Source: Bacteroidota bacterium
GTDB taxonomy: Bacteria; Bacteroidota; Bacteroidia; Bacteroidales; VadinHA17
Length of the DNA: 9,663 bases
Direction of reading: 5' to 3'
Assembly (NCBI GenBank): GCA_030613125.1
Contig: JAUWMO010000115.1
Location: forward strand, 1 to 9,663
This document shows positions 7,090 through 9,663 of this stretch, piece after piece. A model generated the notes under the pieces. It had not been told where the DNA came from. It searched no databases and saw only the letters and a list, made by a program, of their open reading frames with translations. The translations under genes and the position numbers were made by a program. Position 1 is the stretch's first letter. The number at the start of each line of letters is the position of its first letter.

Positions 7090-8118
7090 ATGAAAAAGAA
7101 ATTAGTGATTTCAATAACCTGGACTATTACAATTGTTATTAGTTTTTTGATCGGAATTTTTGTGCAAAAAAATCAAAACAATTGGTTTGGTATTTTTAAA
7201 TCTCCCAGCCATCAAAATATAAAATATGATAGTACAAGCAGGGTTTACTGGGATAAAGATTTTTCAAAGATTGAAATAAACTCTTCAATTGACAATAAAA
7301 TACAAAAAGCTTATTTCTACAAAACCAGGTCAATTAATTCAAAACCCTTACTTGTAAGTCTTCACACCTGGAGTGGCGATTTTAGCCAGTATGACACATT
7401 AGCTATTCTTGCTAAAACAAAGGATTGGAATTATATACATCCTGACTTTCGCGGGCCTAACCGGACTACAGACGCATGTTGCAGCAAATTAGCTTTAAGC
7501 GATATTGACGATGCTATTGATTATGCAATAAATAATGCTAACATAGATACAGCAAATATTTTTGTTGTTGGAGCAAGTGGAGGTGGATATGCTACATTAT
7601 GCATGTTTATGAAAAGCAAGCATAAAATAGAAAAGTTTTCTTCCTGGGTACCAATCTCCGATTTGTTTGCATGGTATCACCAAAGTTCATGGAGAAATAA
7701 TAAATATGCCAAAAATATTTTAGTTTGCACAAATTCAAAAGATGGTAAATTGAATATATCGAATGCCAAAGAGAAATCACCGATTTATTGGAATACCCCG
7801 GTTAATAAACTTCGTGATTCCAAACTTGAAATATACGCCGGTATTTTTGACGGAATTCAGGGAAGTGTTCCAATAACTCATTCAATAAATTTTTACAATA
7901 AGATATTACGTGATTTAGGGGTCAATAATGAACAATATTATGTATCAATTAAAGAAACGCTGAAGTTAATTGAAAGCAGAACACCCATTTGTGACTGTGG
8001 GAAAATTTCAGATAGAAAAATTTATTTAAAGAAAGAATACAAAAATGTTAAACTGATTATTTTCGAAGGGAATCATGAGATATTGCCCGAATATGCATTT
8101 AACAACCTGACAGACTAA
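7090..8118 (+). CDS. Membrane-anchored alpha/beta hydrolase (prolyl oligopeptidase/esterase-like)
   Basis: A 342-residue protein with one N-terminal membrane segment (about 5-25) and no lipobox, so it is probably anchored with its catalytic domain outside the cytoplasm. The alpha/beta-hydrolase order is visible: a first strand and turn PLLVSLHTWSGDFSQY (86-101), a DFRGPNR loop (119-125), the nucleophile elbow VVGASGGGYAT (159-169) with S163, a likely acid D254 in AGIFDG, and a likely His H329 in FEGNHEIL. This fits S9-type peptidases and carbohydrate esterases; the two cannot be separated here. It has cysteine clusters at DACCSK (C130, C131) and ICDCGK (C301, C303), which might form disulfides or bind metal. 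It starts 24 bp after the DUF4832-type gene, so the two are probably co-transcribed. It is more AT-rich than the minus-strand operon. Confidence 0.8.
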   Translation: MKKKLVISITWTITIVISFLIGIFVQKNQNNWFGIFKSPSHQNIKYDSTSRVYWDKDFSKIEINSSIDNKIQKAYFYKTRSINSKPLLVSLHTWSGDFSQYDTLAILAKTKDWNYIHPDFRGPNRTTDACCSKLALSDIDDAIDYAINNANIDTANIFVVGASGGGYATLCMFMKSKHKIEKFSSWVPISDLFAWYHQSSWRNNKYAKNILVCTNSKDGKLNISNAKEKSPIYWNTPVNKLRDSKLEIYAGIFDGIQGSVPITHSINFYNKILRDLGVNNEQYYVSIKETLKLIESRTPICDCGKISDRKIYLKKEYKNVKLIIFEGNHEILPEYAFNNLTD

Positions 8119-8137
8119 ACAACATATTGCTCTAAAT

Positions 8138-8178
8138 TTATTGGCGCCTCATTACTACAGCATGACCTTCGCCAATAA
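8138..8178. repeat. 9-bp perfect inverted repeat after the hydrolase gene (possible weak terminator)
   Basis: TTATTGGCG (8138-8146) and CGCCAATAA (8170-8178) pair perfectly across a 23-base loop. It lies 19 bp past the stop of the plus-strand hydrolase gene, the usual place for a transcript end, but no T-run follows. It could instead be a protein-binding site or part of the structured stretch to its right. Confidence 0.45.
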
Positions 8179-8227
8179 TACAAGCTGGTAATAATAAATG
8201 AATTATTCTATGACAGACCGTAAAACC

Positions 8228-8339
8228 TAAGTCAGTCACACTCTTGCCAAAGGCCTGCCCGAATACGTCAGGCGGGCATTCCTACGGAAGTCCCTCCGCG
8301 AATTCTTTTCACCGCTGAGGCGATATAGTTCCTGACTTA
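8228..8339. repeat. GC-rich foldable intergenic element, probably a dispersed repeat
   Basis: This element sits between convergent genes in otherwise AT-rich DNA. An outer 8-bp stem, TAAGTCAG (8228-8235) with CTGACTTA (8332-8339), encloses a hairpin TGCCCG (8256-8261) with CGGGCA (8273-8278), and a smaller one, CGGA (8285-8288) with TCCG (8295-8298). A competing stem, GCCTG (8253-8257) with CAGGC (8269-8273), uses overlapping bases. The core of the type GCCTGCCCG-CAGGCGGGC followed by CTACGGAAG and CCTCCGCG resembles repeats I associate with intergenic regions of Bacteroidota genomes. No protein-coding frame was seen. Whether it is a repeat, a transcript end shared by both genes, or a small RNA cannot be decided from one copy. 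Confidence 0.4.
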
Positions 8340-8347
8340 TAAGCTCT

Positions 8348-9022
8348 TTAGTTATGAATTATGATTTGCCAGTTTCCGGGCCGGAAGATCTTGAATTCCA
8401 TAACAACATTAAATTGCGTAGTATGCATCTTGTTCCATGTACGGTAATTAATCTTCCCTTCAAAGGGAAAGCTCACTTCTTCATACCCTATCATAGTTGA
8501 TGGACTTATCGGAAATCCACTATCACCTGAAACCATCAGATTTACAATATCGCTATTAATTGTTCCAAGTTTATAGAGCTTAAAAACTATGGTATTACCA
8601 TCGCCTATACGACGAAAGAAATAACGATCAAGATTTCTTCTTTCACGTACAGAATATTCCTTTTCGGGATCTTTTTCCTTATACACACCTTTTACCCATC
8701 TTCCCTCCTGTATTGTTTCTTTCCCGTTTATAAAAAAGGTGTACTTACCTTTTCCATGCCGTAAACCATTTTTCCAGGAACCCTCATACACCTCACCCGT
8801 TGTCCATGTATAAATTCCTTGTCCATCCGGATATCCATTTTTAAACTCACCCTTATAATGATCCGTACCTATAGCCTCACCACTCCCATGGGCCAATCCT
8901 TCCATGCAGTCCCCTTTATAAGATAAAGATATTTCCGGCTTCAGGACTTTACAATCGTTTTGAGCATTGGTGTCAATGCTTAAAAAAAATGATATTAAAA
9001 TCAAACTGAATATCAATTTCAT
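8348..9022 (-). CDS. Secreted MORN-repeat protein
   Basis: A 224-residue protein with a clear signal peptide (1-20, ending in TNA before Gln21), so it is exported. Three MORN repeats follow: about 35-54 (YKGDCMEGLAHGSGEA), 56-77 (YKGEFKNGYPDGQGIYTW) and 79-101 (YEGSWKNGLRHGKGKYTF), with a degenerate fourth near 106-115 (EGRWVKGVYK). MORN repeats form open beta-hairpin stacks and usually serve as scaffolds or binding surfaces. Residues about 120-224 match no family I recognise; they look beta-rich and end in PGNWQIIIHN. It appears to be a single-gene unit with its own promoter, convergent with the hydrolase gene. Function unknown; similar short MORN proteins are common in Bacteroidota. Confidence 0.85.
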   Translation of the reverse strand: MKLIFSLILISFFLSIDTNAQNDCKVLKPEISLSYKGDCMEGLAHGSGEAIGTDHYKGEFKNGYPDGQGIYTWTTGEVYEGSWKNGLRHGKGKYTFFINGKETIQEGRWVKGVYKEKDPEKEYSVRERRNLDRYFFRRIGDGNTIVFKLYKLGTINSDIVNLMVSGDSGFPISPSTMIGYEEVSFPFEGKINYRTWNKMHTTQFNVVMEFKIFRPGNWQIIIHN

Positions 9023-9054
9023 GATTTCTGATTATATAATGAATGTTACCCTAT

Positions 9055-9062
9055 CAAAGTTA
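9055..9062 (-). promoter_or_regulatory. Bacteroidota-type -7 element (TAACTTTG) for the MORN gene
   Basis: On the minus strand TAACTTTG matches the TAnnTTTG -7 consensus of the primary Bacteroidota sigma factor. It lies 32 bp before the MORN ATG, which would give a leader of about 25 bases. The expected TTTG about 20 bp further upstream is not clear; only a T-rich stretch is there. Confidence 0.5.
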
Positions 9063-9178
9063 TGAAATCCATTGAGTTTTTTAGTTTAAAAATTCTTTAA
9101 AAAATGAATGAAGCTAATATTCCTGTTTTGTACGACGGGACATCCAAAATTAATCTAAAATAAATTAATAAAAAAGAA

Positions 9179-9213
9179 CCCCGGAACATGTATGGGATAA
9201 CATTTTCCGGGGT
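9179..9213 (-). terminator. Rho-independent terminator for the right-edge minus-strand gene
   Basis: The arms CCCCGGAA (9179-9186) and TTCCGGGG (9205-9212) pair perfectly over an 18-base loop, and A9178 with T9213 extends the stem. Read on the minus strand the hairpin is followed by TTCTTTTTTATTAATTT, a good U-tract. It lies about 60 bp past the stop of the gene at 9275-9663, as expected. The plus-strand side lacks a comparable T-run, so it serves the minus strand. Confidence 0.85.
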
Positions 9214-9274
9214 CTTTCCCTTAACCTAATTATTAACCTCAACCTACGCCAACCCAACTTTTTTATTTAAATAA

Positions 9275-9663
9275 CTATTTTTCCCCATTCCATCCTGCAA
9301 TTCTTGCAAGAATCCACCACATGGCAAAAGCTTTTCTGTTTGCAGTGATATGCTGGGAATTATGTGCTCCGAATATAACCTCACCACCGGGACTCTTTTT
9401 ATTTTCATACCAATCAACACCTGATTTATGACTATTTTGCCAATCAAGGTAAAAATTTCCACCATAGGCCGATGAATTACCATCATCTCCAGTGTCTTCC
9501 CAATAGTTATCTTCCATGTCATATGTGTCGATACTGTAATAATCGAGGCAAAATTGTTGCTTTTCCAAACAAAAATCGATTATCAATTTTGCCAGGTTTT
9601 TTGGTTTACCCTCACCTGCATTCTTTCCGACATTGGCATGTCCTGTCATAAATATAAAAGTGA
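9275..9663 (-). CDS. C-terminal part of a secreted SGNH-like protein (cut by right edge)
   Basis: The frame is open from the right edge to the TAG at 9275-9277, about 128 residues. A Met at 9649 is probably internal because the preceding codons (TFIF) complete a strand before MTGHANVGKN. The segment then has a helix KPKNLAKLIIDFCLEKQQ, a DYYSIDTYDMEDNYW stretch rich in acidic and aromatic residues, WQNSH, and a C-terminal block GAHNSQHITANRKAFAMWW ending in ARIAGWNGEK. This pattern (TGH, then AH...NxKAFAMWW, then ARLAGWDG-like end) recalls the end of secreted SGNH/GDSL-like proteins of Bacteroidota; the histidines near 9349-9369 would fall in the final catalytic block. That is from memory and moderate. 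A good terminator follows. An overlapping frame at 9244-9522 has no such pattern and was left out. Confidence 0.65.
   Translation of the reverse strand, partial: TFIFMTGHANVGKNAGEGKPKNLAKLIIDFCLEKQQFCLDYYSIDTYDMEDNYWEDTGDDGNSSAYGGNFYLDWQNSHKSGVDWYENKKSPGGEVIFGAHNSQHITANRKAFAMWWILARIAGWNGEK

Noticed and set aside
8228..8339. tRNA gene
   Set aside because: The element is too long, and it lacks the tRNA anticodon arm, T-loop sequence and 7-bp acceptor stem arrangement.
9244..9522. Minus-strand open frame overlapping the right-edge gene
   Set aside because: The frame ending at 9275 carries the conserved-looking protein pattern and is open to the window edge; this alternative is a shadow in another frame.

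Overview
The window looks like an accessory, carbohydrate-related region of a Bacteroidota chromosome. The clues are AT-rich DNA, genes without clear Shine-Dalgarno sites, a good TAnnTTTG-type -7 element in front of one gene, a secreted MORN-repeat protein with a typical Asn-Ala-Gln signal-peptide end, a PKD-domain fragment, a GH88 hydrolase and a DUF4832-type glycosidase-like protein. No rRNA, tRNA, CRISPR array, transposase or origin was seen.

Layout. (1) 1-717, plus strand: the C-terminal part of a GH88 unsaturated glucuronyl hydrolase, cut by the left edge. (2) 752-925, minus strand: an orphan tail of a PKD domain, not part of any intact gene. It lies directly behind, and in the same frame as, the stop of the next gene. 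(3) 929-5297, minus strand: a compact three-gene unit. In transcription order it encodes a membrane-anchored or secreted protein with two metallo-beta-lactamase-fold domains and a C-terminal beta-sandwich-like region, a DUF819 multi-span membrane protein (8-bp overlap) and an enolase-superfamily dipeptide epimerase. (4) 5298-5616: a divergent control region with four copies of an 11-bp direct repeat framed by an imperfect inverted repeat, plus a short palindrome. (5) 5617-8118, plus strand: a two-gene unit, a secreted DUF4832-type TIM-barrel protein (GTG start) and a membrane-anchored alpha/beta hydrolase. (6) 8119-8347: an intergenic stretch with a 9-bp inverted repeat and a GC-rich, foldable element that looks like a dispersed intergenic repeat. 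(7) 8348-9022, minus strand: a secreted MORN-repeat protein with a recognisable promoter. (8) 9179-9213: a rho-independent terminator for a minus-strand gene whose C-terminal part (9275-9663) runs off the right edge; that gene resembles secreted SGNH-like proteins of Bacteroidota.

How the genes may work together. The minus-strand unit suggests a small uptake-and-conversion pathway: an exported metallohydrolase, an inner-membrane DUF819 protein and a cytoplasmic epimerase of the Ala-Glu type. The plus-strand unit pairs a glycosidase-like protein with an esterase- or peptidase-like hydrolase, which together with GH88 fits polysaccharide breakdown. Substrates cannot be read from the sequence. 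The most distinctive points are the tandem metallo-beta-lactamase fusion operon, the repeat-rich divergent promoter region and the decayed PKD tail.
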